Assembly (NCBI GenBank): GCA_027575765.1
Contig: JANBPT010000349.1
Span: 1 to 42,501, forward strand
DNA length: 42,501 nucleotides
DNA from: Tieghemiomyces parasiticus
Lineage: Eukaryota; Kickxellomycota; Dimargaritomycetes; Dimargaritales; Dimargaritaceae
Direction of reading: 5' to 3'
Shown here: in pieces, positions 1-11,048 of the stretch
Numbering within the stretch: position 1 is the first letter of the stretch
Layout: every line of letters begins with the position of its first letter
Position numbers and translations under genes: made by a program
Notes under the pieces: generated by a model
What the model was told of the DNA's origin: nothing
What the model saw: the letters and a program-made list of their open reading frames with translations, nothing else
Databases searched by the model: none

Positions 1-3000
1 GGTCCTATGGACCACAGCCAGCCGACGCACCCTCCCTGGGGATGACGAAGGACGGGCTTGAAGTACGTGGCCAGGATGCCAACACCCCGACCTCGTTTGA
101 TTTTCTAAATAATGTCGTTGTTGTACATGGGCCCGCATATTTGGATGGCCACACCAGCGGTGGGAACGTGCGTACACATGAAGCCACGTCTCTACAGCGT
201 TTCTACTATGTCCACTATCCTTGAACGGTCAGGTTGGCAGGGTGAGGGGAGATATAACGCCGCACCCTCCAGGGCGCATCATCAGTCTAAAGACCCAGAA
301 TGTAAATAAAGGAACTACTCGTGCACCACCCAGATACGTTAGCGGTATGCGCCTCGATCTTACTTACCTGCCTGCTCAGGGTGGTCATCAAGCCGTATTA
401 GTACTCTGATCCACCGGTCAACACCAGGGCACTCCAATCACTCGGACAGGCCGACTAAAACCTGGTCCAGCGCAGGTCCCGAAACGATAGCGGCATCAGC
501 CAGGCCGATGGCTATGTCACGCATGACCTGACTTTCGTCGGGTTAGCTCTGGCTTAAGTAACACCAGTTTACCACCCACGTAAGGCAGCGTTACGCATAC
601 CCCTGCCACGTGGACTGCCGGCTTGGAGTGGGATGGATCCAGGAGAGAAGGGCGGGACTAGGAGGCCAGTGCATCCCTAGCAAATCATGACGTAATGGGG
701 CCGCGTCGCGTAGACAGAGTATTGGAGCCTAGGTAGCTGGGCCCCCGCTCCGCTTTATCATAATAGCCGGGCATCTCTTGAAAACGGGACGATCGAAGCA
801 ATGTTGACAGCCAGACATAGACTACGCCATTGCCGATATTGCGCCCCACTGTCGGAACCTGGAGACTACGGACTGATCGTAAATACCTAATGCAGCGGCT
901 GAGCTCAGCAGACATCTTTCCGATGCCCTACGGAGCGGGGTTAGTTCGTTCCTTGTCGAGACCAGCCGGCCTTTGCGTATCGAGTAGCGGCTGACATGGT
1001 CTATAGATATGATAGGGCTTCTGTCCGACGTTGTCGAGCAGCACACAGAGCTGGACTACACTAACACATCCAGGCCCCCGGCAGCTCCTTTCTAGCGTAC
1101 GCCTGCGGGTTCCATGGCCTTCAGTCCTCTGGGACCCCTGAGCGTGACAGTCAGGGCTCACTGCGGGTGGCCACTGGGGAAATGGGGGGGACTAGCAAAG
1201 TTTTCCGGCGAGCCATTAGACGAGCTTTTGACTGGCAATGTATGAATGGGATAGGAAAGGGGAGCGGAGAGTCGAAAGGTAAGTCAGCTAATTAGCCGAG
1301 CCGGTTAATGACCCCCTGGTGCCGTGGTGATGCCGGATTTCACGGCCTTTAATATCCTACGCCGGCCGTATACCCGAAGCCACTCCGGGGCTGTCTACAG
1401 CTCAGCGATCTGCCCTGTTGCATTGCTATTCGTAGGCACCACAGCCTGTTTCTCCTACTTTCCGCGATACTGTGTGTCTGCACTCACCAACCGTGCCCCG
1501 ACGGGCTTTATTGCCGGCGCGTTGGTTAGCCTTGATGCACCCCGCTTTTAGGATGCCCGCCGTTGCATCACCTTCGTTGGCCCATAGGCTTTCAGCACAC
1601 CACCTAGTTCAAGGCAGCCCATGCTGTCCATAATCATGCGCGCAACCCGGCCTCTCGAACCCCCCCTCCAGTATCCAAGGATACCGCCAAGCACCTTTAT
1701 CAAGCCATTCCGTGCCCCGCATTTACTGGGCCGACACGGTCGGTGAAGGGCGCCCGGGAAAGGATACCCGGGCGCACGGGCATGTGCTTTGCGATTGCCC
1801 CACCCCGCCTTTCCGTGGATGCACATTACCGTGCATTCCCGCGTTGTAGTAGCAAACACCCGTGCATGTACCTGCCCAGGATCGACGTCTTTGGCATATT
1901 CTACGCTCATGCAGCCCGAGATGCCCCTTTCTCGCGCCCATCATCATCCTTACCCTGGCCCCTCAGAACAACTCGCCGTCTGCCATCTCAAACGTATTTC
2001 GCCTCTGGCCTCCATCTCGGTTGCCATCCCGCCTTGGATCGGCTGTTTTCGGAGCCCCCATCCGAGTGCAAACTCCCTATTTTCGGGCCAATGTTGAACG
2101 CGGTTGTAGCGGCATGATATAAAAGAAGATGCGCGTCCCCGCCAGTTGTGCGGCCATCACTATACCTGTCCCCACCCCTTCGCCCACGCAAACACCATAC
2201 CGGAACAGCGCCCCTTATCTACCGGTATCCCATCATTCCCCTAGTCCTCACTACTACCACCCCTCTATGTCGCCCTCCTGTTTGACCGGTTGATTCTTTA
2301 CACATATACAGCGGTACCCCTGACCCGCCCTTCCGTTCCGTATTCTCTCCGCCCGCCGACAATCTTTCTTAATCTTATCATATCCGGCTGCCACGTTTTC
2401 GATGCTCCGATAATCTATCATCCGCTAGTTCGGCAGATTAGTAGCTATTGTGCGAATTGTGCAGTACTAGCCCACCGCGTCTGATATTCGCCACGGCCCA
2501 CCCTGTTAGTACAGTGCCAAGATATAGGCGTTTCCAGTCCACCATTTGCCGAACCTCCTTTTAGCCTTTCTCTCTCTCCTTGCACAACGACACCAACCTC
2601 GTTAAATTACCTCCCCGCTACGTTCTGACGTATAGATCAGCCGCTAGATTTTTCTTCCGGTGCTTATCTGTTGCCACCTCCGGCTTTCCCCCGACCTTCA
2701 GCTTCAACATCCACCGACACCAGCTTACTAGAACCTGCTATCAAACTACCGCCCACCCTCTTACCTCCTCCAACCCATCTGAGTCTTCCTTCACTGAGGC
2801 TCCACTACTAAATAGCCATTCAGTGGCTGTTGTGTCTTTATTTGTAAATTATCCCTCCTCTTCCTCTTGATGTCCATTACTGATTGGCCTATCCGGTTTC
2901 TCTAGCTCGACCCATCGCAATTCTATACTCCCCGACAACACTACTATCCCGCTATCCTGCCCCTTTTAAAGCCTTCTCACGACTGCCCCCATCGTGGTGA

Positions 3001-5889
3001 CCCCATTGAGCATTCTCGGAAGCCCCGCCGCAGGCACAGCGTTCATCACCCGTTAGACGCTCTGTATTCTTTCGTGCCTAGATTCGCTACACGTTACATT
3101 ATTTCTTACATTCCATACTTTGACGTACGACCACTAACTTACCAGCCCCGATTAGTCTTAGAACTCGGCCATGATCGCACTTGCAAAAGTGACCAGACGC
3201 AATCAACTCAAGAAGCCCACTAGCGTACCGTGCAAAATTCCCATTCAGGACTACAAACAGGTAAGTCCATTGGCTCGCCCATACTAGCCGTGACCCGGAG
3301 TATGGAGTGCCATAGCTTCATACTCTCAGTTTTCTGGTCCATAAGCCGCAGGGGACTCGCGGGTTACCCCCCGGCTGCTGTGAGTTTGGTGCACTAGACA
3401 TTCTATGAATGTCTCGGCTCAAGTTGCCTTCGCTTGGTCTTTTCCGTCTTTCTCCGGCTATTTCCCTGAATCGAGAATATACCCAACGGTTTGCTTTGAT
3501 CTAATTGGCCAACACGGCCTCTGTCTCAAATACTCTGCGTCTACGGTAGGATTTTCTTTTCGTTGTTGATTTTCGCACCAGCCACTCACTTTTAGCCACA
3601 CCTAGCATTGCCGAAGAGGATTGCCGATAAGAGCTGCTTGGTCAACATTTTACTGAGCCCAGATTGCCGGGGTGAGGATCGTTTGGGACATTATCGTCAA
3701 GTGTGGGTACTCCCTCGTCCGATTTGTGAAATTGCCCGACGCCCTCCCCCACTCCCCTCTCCTTCCCACTTCAATTGCAGATGCTCCGGAACAATGATCG
3801 CCATGTCGTTGATGACACTGGTGGCGCCTAGCCATTTCCTTGGATTTCCCTCCCCCGAGTGTATGTCGTAGTAAAGTGGCAGGTCTGGTCTGGTACTATT
3901 GCCAGTGCAGTATACCAGCGTTGCTCTTTTCATATAGTCCACCGCGGTATTCGATCGTCACCTTCGACTGTTGTTTAAGGCAGCATTAACTACCACCCCT
4001 TGGGTGATATCGTGCCGCCGAAATGTGGGGTGGGGAGTGACGGCCGCATACTGCTGTGGACTATATGGGGTTAGGTGGTTGCCAGGCTTCGGCCGGGGTG
4101 TCCAATCGGTTAACCGCCGAGGCACACGCAAGACTGCGGGTATGTTATGGGCCGAGCCCCTATTTCTTTGCCCAATTTCTTAAGCTTGACCTTCCCCACC
4201 TCCTAATGACTCTGATAGATGCCACATTACCTTACGTCATACACTTCCTCTCCCTTCACGCATTTCGTTCTGCAATGGCTGCTGGCCTTCTGCCATGCTT
4301 GACTATGGGTAGGGGGTATAAAACACTGACTCAATCCCGGCTGGTCGGCCTTACCATCCAGTTGCTGACTGCCTCCGAGGTATTAACTGGTCCTACAATT
4401 TGCACCATTTGTACCCTACGATCCTACCCCGTTCCTCCCCATCTACGTGCTGTGTCACACATCTTCATTGGCTGGCACAAAAGGGTTTATCTTCTGTTCC
4501 GACTCATTGTTGATAGGCCATGCCGTTAGGACACCCGCTGGTTTCGTCCCGTTGATCGTTACATCCCCTCCTATGGTTCTTCCTGTAGGCTGTCGCATTT
4601 TTACTTTTCTCTGCCCAGCTTCTAATTAGACCGACACGCTCGACGTCCTTCGGTTCTACACCGTCCCTCCTACATTTGCGGCATTGAGCTGTACGGGCTT
4701 AGGGTGGTCGTATATATAAGCTGGCCGCGGCTCCATCCAGTGGCTATATGACCGATTTTCATTAGTACTAATTTGCTTTTCATTTGCACCTCAAGCTTCG
4801 ACTGCCTACTTACTTCAATCGTACAGTCACTCGCACAATCCTCAGCTTCCCACTACTTCCACTTCTGCACTACTTCGTCCTTTCCCTTTTCGCCATCGCA
4901 CTTCAACACCACGTTAACCCAGGGGCCTCGGGACTTCTCCGCTTCGCGACCCTTCCTTCTTTTATTTGTACCTCCTCCCCTCTCCACCACGGCTAAAACC
5001 GATCTGTCCCCCCGCCCAAGAAGGAGACGGAGGTTTCACATTCTCTCCCGCCCTCCTACCCCCTTTCTAACCCCTCACACGTAAACCTCCTTGCCAGTTC
5101 CTCTGACCTCACCTGGGCCCGCCCTGACCAAACCCTCACCGGCCCCTGACTCTCGTCACCCAGCGTTCGAAGCCGTCTCCTTGTGTTCGACCTGAGTTTC
5201 GCTTGCCTGCTGCGATCGATACATGGTCCCTTTTTTTACCGTACGTCTCGCTCATTCGCCCCACCCCTGAAGCCGTGTATAAGATAACGGCGCTGGCTTC
5301 CGGCATCAGCAATTGTAGATATCTACTCCTCTGCACGCGAGCTGCCGCCACCGCCGCTAAGACCGTGACAGCTATATATCGTCTCCTTTGGGTCTACCCC
5401 ACCTTCACTTGTTGCGCACCGTGACCCGGCCCGTTTCCAATTACACTCAACTCTTTCCCCGCTAGACCCGGCCCTTCCCCTCGACCCGTGCCTAACTAGG
5501 CCTTGGCCCCGGACGTCTCACCGGGCCCTCTCTCTCTCTCCTTATCTGTAGCGCTTATTGCACGAACCGTTCCAGTATTCACCCGGACGATTGACTCGGT
5601 TATTCGGCGAGCCCCCTCCCCCGCATTCCAACCGCCTCCGGAAGTTGATACTCCCTAACTGGCCAGCGTCTATATCCTTCAGCCGCCCCGCTGGTCGTTG
5701 GCAGCCGTCATTCATTTACTCCTGCAGCTGCCCGATATTTACGCATTAATTTTATATCCGACCTGTCAATGTTCAGCGCCCGGTACTAGGGCTAGTCCTA
5801 TTTCGACCAGCTAGTGTCGCCTTAACTGTCGCGCTCTCCTTTTGCCCGTTCCGTCTAATATTCTACTCCCCCCTGCGTTAGATTTCAGC
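1..5889. other. long gene-poor region upstream of the PLC-like gene
   Basis: No open frame in these 5.9 kb looks like a known protein, and none shows the GC-rich codon pattern of the true genes here. The longer frames begin at TTG or GTG or are low-complexity. From about 2.1 kb to 5.88 kb the + strand is pyrimidine-rich, roughly two-thirds C+T in the lines I counted near 4.8 kb. TATA-like boxes occur at 2118-2124, 4317-4323, 4711-4720 and 5278-5283. This resembles the CT-rich leaders in front of the real genes but is far longer. No tRNA or rRNA was found. It may hold undetected short exons, non-coding transcripts or simply spacer. Confidence 0.5.
4711..4720 (+). promoter_or_regulatory. TATA-like box ahead of a CT-rich tract
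   Basis: The sequence TATATATAAG is followed from about 4760 by several hundred bases of strongly pyrimidine-rich + strand. This is the same arrangement seen upstream of real genes in the window. The next convincing start codon, that of the PLC-like gene, is nearly 1.2 kb away. Either a long or spliced leader or an unrecognised transcript would have to lie between. The match could be chance. Confidence 0.2.
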
Positions 5890-6996
5890 ATGCCACCATC
5901 TACGTTGACTCCGCGGTTCTTACGCCTCGTTCTTCTGCTCGTCGCAATCGTCCTGGTACCCACTCAGGCACGCCCGTCGGACGAAACAACCACCGCCGCG
6001 GTCAGCAGCTCCCCGCCCTCCTGCCTGGGCAGTCCCCTCCTTTGTAACGTTCCCTATAACTTGGTCACTTTGGCCGGTACACACGCCTCGCACGCAGTAC
6101 GCAAAGACGAGGATTCCCTCGGTACCCAGGACAAGGATATCAAACAGCAACTTGCCGACGGCATCCGCGCTCTCTACCTCGAGGTTTATCCTTCACCTGC
6201 CGATAGTTCCACCGCCGAATTGTGCTTTATGAGCTGTGCGACCAACGACGGCGGAACTCTGGCTGCCACTCTTCAGGTCATTACGGACTTTCTCAACGCG
6301 GAGGCCACCGAAATGCTGACCATCGTTGTGTCCAATCCAGGCGAGGTGGCCACGGAGGTTATCACAAAGGAGTTTAAAGCGCAGGGCCTGGACACCATAG
6401 CCTACGTGGGGCCCGCCCTGGGCAACTGGCCGACCGTGAGTAGCCTTCTGGCGAATGGAAAACGCATCGTAGTGTTCGGCGACAAGTCGGTAGCGTCGCT
6501 GCCTAGTTGGATGGCAAACTATGAGACCATGACCCAGTACACCCAACTGGTGGTTCCCCCTGACGACAAGTGGCCCATGGGTCGCATCAACTACCTCGAT
6601 GGTAAGGTTCCATTCTTCATTAACTACCACCTGCGCTGGACCAACGCCACCGTGGACGGGGCCGTTCGACCCGTGCCTTACGCCGCCGAGGCGGCCATCA
6701 CCAACTCGTGGGACCTTGTGTCGCACATTGTCGACCTCCGCAACAATAACTTCATCTGGCCACACCTGGTCGCCGTGGACTTTTATGACGTGCCCGGGTG
6801 CAAGTTGTTTGACATGGTTCGAAACTTCAACGGTGTGCCCATACCTGGTAACCAACCCAGCAACTTTTACCCGATCACCAACAAGGCCCACACTAAGGTC
6901 AAGTCAGTCGCAGCCCCCACCACCGCCGGGATTGGAACCCTTGGCCTTACCCTCGCCCTGCTCGTCATCGTGTCGTTATTTACCTACCGGATATAG
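5890..6996 (+). CDS. secreted PLC-like phosphodiesterase-fold protein, probably catalytically inactive, GPI-anchor-like tail
   Basis: Single exon of 368 aa. I start at the ATG at 5890 because the frame upstream opens only with TTG. Residues 1-27 form a signal peptide with a leucine/valine core and a likely cut after TQA. The body fits the fungal PLC-like TIM-barrel family (PI-PLC X-like): a GTH motif at 63-65, QQLADGIRAL at 87-96, and a segment at 111-123 aligning with the LCHTSC...GGTL signature. A conserved VDFYDV motif lies near the end. The last ~25 residues are hydrophobic after a small-residue stretch, as in a GPI-attachment signal, which suggests a plasma-membrane or wall location. The residue after GTH is Ala and the second catalytic His position is Phe113, so phosphodiesterase activity is doubtful. 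It may instead bind a ligand or act structurally. The fold call is good; the inactivity is inferred. Confidence 0.85.
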   Translation: MPPSTLTPRFLRLVLLLVAIVLVPTQARPSDETTTAAVSSSPPSCLGSPLLCNVPYNLVTLAGTHASHAVRKDEDSLGTQDKDIKQQLADGIRALYLEVYPSPADSSTAELCFMSCATNDGGTLAATLQVITDFLNAEATEMLTIVVSNPGEVATEVITKEFKAQGLDTIAYVGPALGNWPTVSSLLANGKRIVVFGDKSVASLPSWMANYETMTQYTQLVVPPDDKWPMGRINYLDGKVPFFINYHLRWTNATVDGAVRPVPYAAEAAITNSWDLVSHIVDLRNNNFIWPHLVAVDFYDVPGCKLFDMVRNFNGVPIPGNQPSNFYPITNKAHTKVKSVAAPTTAGIGTLGLTLALLVIVSLFTYRI

Positions 6997-7535
6997 GCGG
7001 GAATCGAGCTGGTGGATCCCACTCGTCGGAGTTGATGTGAGACAGACCCCCAGGGCATAGTGACCCACCATCGCTGCCGATGCGCGTAGTTGGTCCCGAA
7101 GCAATATGGAATCTACCCTCCTACTCTGCCCCTCGCTTCGCCTTCTTCATTCTTCTCAACTCCGGCCTAGACCATCATGCCCCGAGCCATACTACCCCCG
7201 TCCGCCAGTTTAATGTATATTGTCATCCTTCCCTCTTCCGCATTATTTCTCCTCCTGTCAGCTCCCCTTAGCTACTTTTCTAGACCAAAGGTTCTCAACT
7301 GCTCAGGGGCGTTGGACCGTGCGTTCCCCCCCCCACCCCCTTCCTCCTGCTATTCTCTTGGCACTCAACGCCGACACCTTTTACTTTTATTTTTACACCC
7401 TCGCATGCTGCCGACAGCCAATCCCGGCCCCATTTAACTCTTACCAACCCAGTCATCTTCACCACCACCACTTTTTTAATAAAACTATACAGTCGATCGA
7501 TCGGCACAATGGACCCGAGATCGTCGCAATAGTCT

Positions 7536-7658
7536 ATCTAGCCTCCAGCAATCCTGGCTGCCTGTGGTGAATCCAATTGATTCTTGTCTGTCTCTCCTCA
7601 TTCCGCCGGCCTGGACTCTGTTCATCTCCCAGGACGCCGTTCCATCTAGCCTCCAGCA
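7536..7658. repeat. 15-bp direct repeat pair
   Basis: The 15-mer ATCTAGCCTCCAGCA occurs at 7536-7550 and again at 7644-7658, 108 bp apart, in the spacer between the PLC-like gene and Ku80. The match is exact over 15 bases. No flanking structure of a known mobile element was seen. Confidence 0.7.
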
Positions 7659-8122
7659 CCTTGGCAATTCGTTGGACTCTGGCAGTCACTCGGGGCCACA
7701 AGGTAGGGAGAGGGAGAGAGAGAGAAAGAGGGGGGGATGACGGGTAATACACCTTTCCTGTTTCTGGGAGCAAGGTTTTTCTCGTTCAAGTGAGACGAAG
7801 CAGAGTCTAAAGATGAAGTGATCGTGAGGTCCAAGGGGCCGAGACAGCCAGGGTACAGCCACAAGTATAGTCGTGCGGGCGGAGTTAGAATATCAGGCAG
7901 TCCCTTGAGTACCAATCCGCCTTGGCCGGTCACTGGGCTCAGTTTGGCACTTAGGGATACGATTCTTCGCTCAGTCTCCAGCAAAGTTTCCCCAGCGAGA
8001 GCGAGGTCCTTACATTGCCGCAGCAAGGGTTCGGCTGAAAATTGAGAACTGGCTAGGGGAGCGGAGATAAAACTGGAGAGCTCCTCATCTCCGATATGAA
8101 ATATTGTAGGTAACGGCGCCAC
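7646..8122 (-). other. unrecognised minus-strand open frame, possible exon
   Basis: This is a 158-codon open frame without an ATG, opening at GTG. Its first half encodes an amphipathic helical stretch with LALAGETLLETERRIVSL, which looks more protein-like than most spacer frames. The second half becomes proline/serine-rich. A possible donor (AAAG|GTGTAT) and a pyrimidine-rich acceptor ending CTGCCAG could splice it onward to the left. No initiating exon could be placed, and only about 230 bp separate it from the Ku80 start. I do not recognise a family. It could be an exon of a small coiled-coil protein or a chance frame. Confidence 0.2.
7705..7736. repeat. homopurine (GA)n microsatellite
   Basis: An uninterrupted purine tract with a (GA)n core ends in a G run on the + strand. 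On the minus strand it would be a pyrimidine tract, and could serve as the polypyrimidine tract of the putative minus-strand transcript at 7646-8122. Confidence 0.7.
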
Positions 8123-8348
8123 GTGTCAGTGGAGCACGGGGGGGGGAACCTTAGATTAGCCCCCACTCCCCCCTCCCCTCACCCCCCGTTACCCTGCCCT
8201 TGAGGCCGGTTGCAATCTTTAGAATTGCATGGCACTCAACTGGAATTTCCTCAAGCTCAGCCTGGGATTCGAACCTCACCAGCGATCCGCATCAGCTTGA
8301 CTTCTTACTCGTTTTCGATTCTCCTTCCTCCCCACGAGCGTATTCGCC

Positions 8349-11048
8349 ATGGCCTACAAGACGGTGACCGTGGCCATCCTGGATGTGAGCATGTCCATGG
8401 GCCAGCCGTCCATCTACCTGCAGGGTCACCCGGAGTACCAGTTCCCCATCGAGGGTGAACCGCTCGCTCGTACACGGTTTGAGTTTGCGCGCCAACTGCT
8501 GCGGAAGTTTATGCTGTATCAGGTAAGAACAGCTGTTATCGTCTGGAGGAGGAGGAGGAAATTGCAGAAGTAGGTAGTAAAGTAGGCTTATAGCGTTGCC
8601 ATAAAGATGCCAAACACTATATCGCTGATTGGCCCCTCCACGCGCTTACCCAACGTTGTTCGTCCCTTTTCTTGATCACGCTTGGCTGGCCTATTATCTA
8701 TACTCGGTTCCACCAAGATCACGAAGGACCGCAAGCAATCGCATTTTGCCATGTACCTTTGTGGAACACGGGGTAAGTACTATTTAATCTTTTTGGATTG
8801 CTATTCGGAGCTGGTCAGCCAGACAGCCTACCACTAAACCCGTCAAGGAGCCATGCTTTATGTTTGAGGAGGGGCTTCCTTAGATCACTCAGACTACTTT
8901 GAACTACACTGACCTCTTTTTCACTCTTCGCATCTCTGTGGCTCGTCCAGAGACCAAACACCAGCTTATCGAAGAGCTACCAAAGGACTACCACCACATT
9001 GAACTGATCCATCCGCTGGAACGCGCCCACTGGGGCCACATTGAAGCGCTCCAAGCCGCCTCCGGAACCACCAAGTACGCCAGCGATTTCCTCAACGCCA
9101 TTATCGTGGCCCTTGATCTGATCCAGGTATTCTGCGGGACCAGCGTGTACCGCAAGCGTATCCTGGTGCTCACTGACGGTGGGTCGTCGTTCCAGCAGTT
9201 GGACGGGCCAGCCGTATTGGAAATGATCGCTAAAGTGGGTGTGAGCGTTGATGTCATGTAAGTTTTAGAAGCTGTGAGGTGAAGGGGAGGAGGGATGGAG
9301 AGTCAATTACAACGGTGGAGAACCACCAATAGTGATAATTATTAATCGTTCTCTCCAACTTTGACGTCGCAGTGGCATGGACATGAAGCCAAGCACGGTG
9401 CCTATCGATGTGGAATACGTCTCCCAAATTGTCCAGAGCAATAAGCCAGTAAGTTCTAATGATAATTCATTTCGAAAGCGCCTCTCTTTTTTTTCGATAC
9501 ATCTCACTTGATACCTTACAACCCAAGCCGCTAACTTGTTCGACCCGAATTTCTCCATAAAATACTGTCTTTCCTATATCAGGTTCCCAACGAACACTTT
9601 ATCCGTATGTTCGCCCACGCCACCAACGGCGTCTACGGGAACTGTGCGGAGGCCCTGACCGACACAACTCGATACACGGGCCAAACCACCAAGCCCACCA
9701 CGACCTTCCGAGGGCCGTTGGTCTTCGCCAAGGACCGGTTTAATGTGGACCCCAAGGTTGACTTCACCCTTCCCGTACATATGTACTGTTGTAGCACTGC
9801 AGTGACGCCGATCAAGAGCCACCAGGTACTCGAGAGCGACCCCGACGTGGAATTGGCATCGCGGCTCGTGCCTCGGGAGCTCAAGATTGCAGACACTGAC
9901 AGTGCAGGCGGTCAAGATAACGAGAACGAGCTGTCGCGGAGACCGCGGGTACCGCCGCTACGGCCACTCAAGAACCCGGTACTGGCCAGTGACCAGGGTA
10001 CACTGCCGCAGGACGGCGACGTGCGACAGTTTTACCAGCTAGGCGATATTGCCGTGGAGACCTCGTGCCTGAGCCGCCTAGTTCGGTCCGATAGTGATCA
10101 CGGGAATAAAGACGACAGTGATATGCCCGGGGAGGGGGGGCGAACGTACGGTCCGGGAATTTACGTGACGGGGTTCGTGGATCGCAAAGAGGTAAGTCTT
10201 ATGCCTGATGGGCGTTGCAAGGGGAGGAAAGTGGGGTTGCCTCGACTACTTGTAACTCATTTGGGAAAGGGGGTCTGCGCTAGTTGCCTTTCTTTTTCTT
10301 TCGACTATTTAATTTACCCGTGCCATATCCTCGGACCACCCTTTATATCCCTTTCTCTCTCTCTTTCCCATCAATTTACTCATTGACCTTCTCCTACGAC
10401 CAGATCAAGCCCGAATACATATGTGGCCATACCTACTACGTAGTTAGCGCCATGGATACGGTCGATCCGGCGGCACAATTTGCCTCATTCGTACGCGCCC
10501 TCCAAGTCCGGTCGGTGGCCGCTCTGGTCCAGTATGTCCGCAGCGTTAGCGTGGCTGCACCTACCTTCGGAGCCCTCTTTGCCGATCCCGATGGCCATTT
10601 GGATCGCCTTTACTTTGCACCCTTGCCTTTCAATACCCATTTCTGCCGGTTCGTCGCCAACCGGTTCGATACCAAAAGTAAACGCCACATTATTGGCGAC
10701 GGCGACGTCGAGAAGAGCAAGTGTGACGATGCCCAATTGGATACCCTGGTGGCCAAGTTTATCAAAGGCAACACCATGATTGGTTCCACCGTGTCTCCAT
10801 CGCCGTCCGCTGCGCCAGCCCTGTCCGATCCCCGGAGCAACTACTTCTTGCAGCTCGTTGCCCACAGGGCCAGTCAGGTTACCCCTGAACTGGGTCTACC
10901 CGCGCCGGCGCCGTACCTCATCCGACAGTTCCAACCCAACCGTCAGGCCTCGACAGACCTGGTGGCCGCAATCCGTCAGGAACTGGGGACCTGGGTAGAG
11001 CGCCAAGAGCCGGAGCGGGAGGAAGTGGTTACGGTGAAGCTGGAATAA
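8349..11048 (+). CDS. YKU80: Ku80 subunit of the Ku DNA end-binding heterodimer
   Basis: Six exons: 8349-8522, 8718-8772, 8951-9257, 9373-9448, 9583-10191 and 10404-11048. Together they encode about 621 aa, close to yeast Ku80. All junctions are GT-AG with GTAAG donors, and frame is kept across phases 0, 1, 2, 0, 0. The N-terminal von Willebrand A-like domain runs from the start codon to about residue 180 (ILDVSMSMG at 10-18; YASDFLNAIIVALDLIQ and RILVLTDG further on). The Ku core beta-barrel begins near residue 248 (FRGPLVFAKDRF). It includes VTGFVDRKE spliced onto IKPEY and the YFAPLPF element, followed by a helical C-terminal arm. Ku80 pairs with Ku70 to bind DNA double-strand ends, starting non-homologous end joining and protecting telomeres in the nucleus. 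The protein ends soon after the helical arm, so the vertebrate DNA-PKcs-binding C-terminal domain is absent, as in other fungi. Identification is confident; individual splice sites are inferred. Confidence 0.93.

Larger units (their letters stand above)
6997..8348. other. spacer between the PLC-like gene and Ku80
   Basis: The first ~450 bases are CT-rich on the + strand. An AATAAA hexamer near 7478 could be a polyadenylation signal for the PLC-like gene, though it is distant. A 15-bp direct repeat and a homopurine tract occur at 7.5-7.74 kb. A minus-strand open frame at 7646-8122 is listed separately. A G run lies near 8140. No further gene was seen. Confidence 0.5.

Noticed and set aside
354..390. 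ACTTACCTG followed by a weak stem-loop, reminiscent of the U1 snRNA 5' end
   Set aside because: The 9-base match is within chance for this length, loop I has mismatches, no stem I fits and no Sm site lies at the expected distance.
1548..1910. 120-codon minus-strand frame
   Set aside because: No recognisable domain, composition like the surrounding spacer, and overlapping frames of similar length in other phases.
4056..4529. 157-codon + strand frame
   Set aside because: It opens with GTG, lacks an ATG start, resembles no family and lies in the gene-poor pyrimidine-rich tract.
6193..6891. 232-codon minus-strand frame inside the PLC-like gene
   Set aside because: It is a shadow of the sense frame, which has a signal peptide, family motifs and a C-terminal tail.
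8268..8282. Minus-strand GGTTCGAATCCC, a tRNA B-box-like match
   Set aside because: The flanking bases cannot form a T stem (two of five pairs mismatch) and no acceptor or anticodon arm is present.
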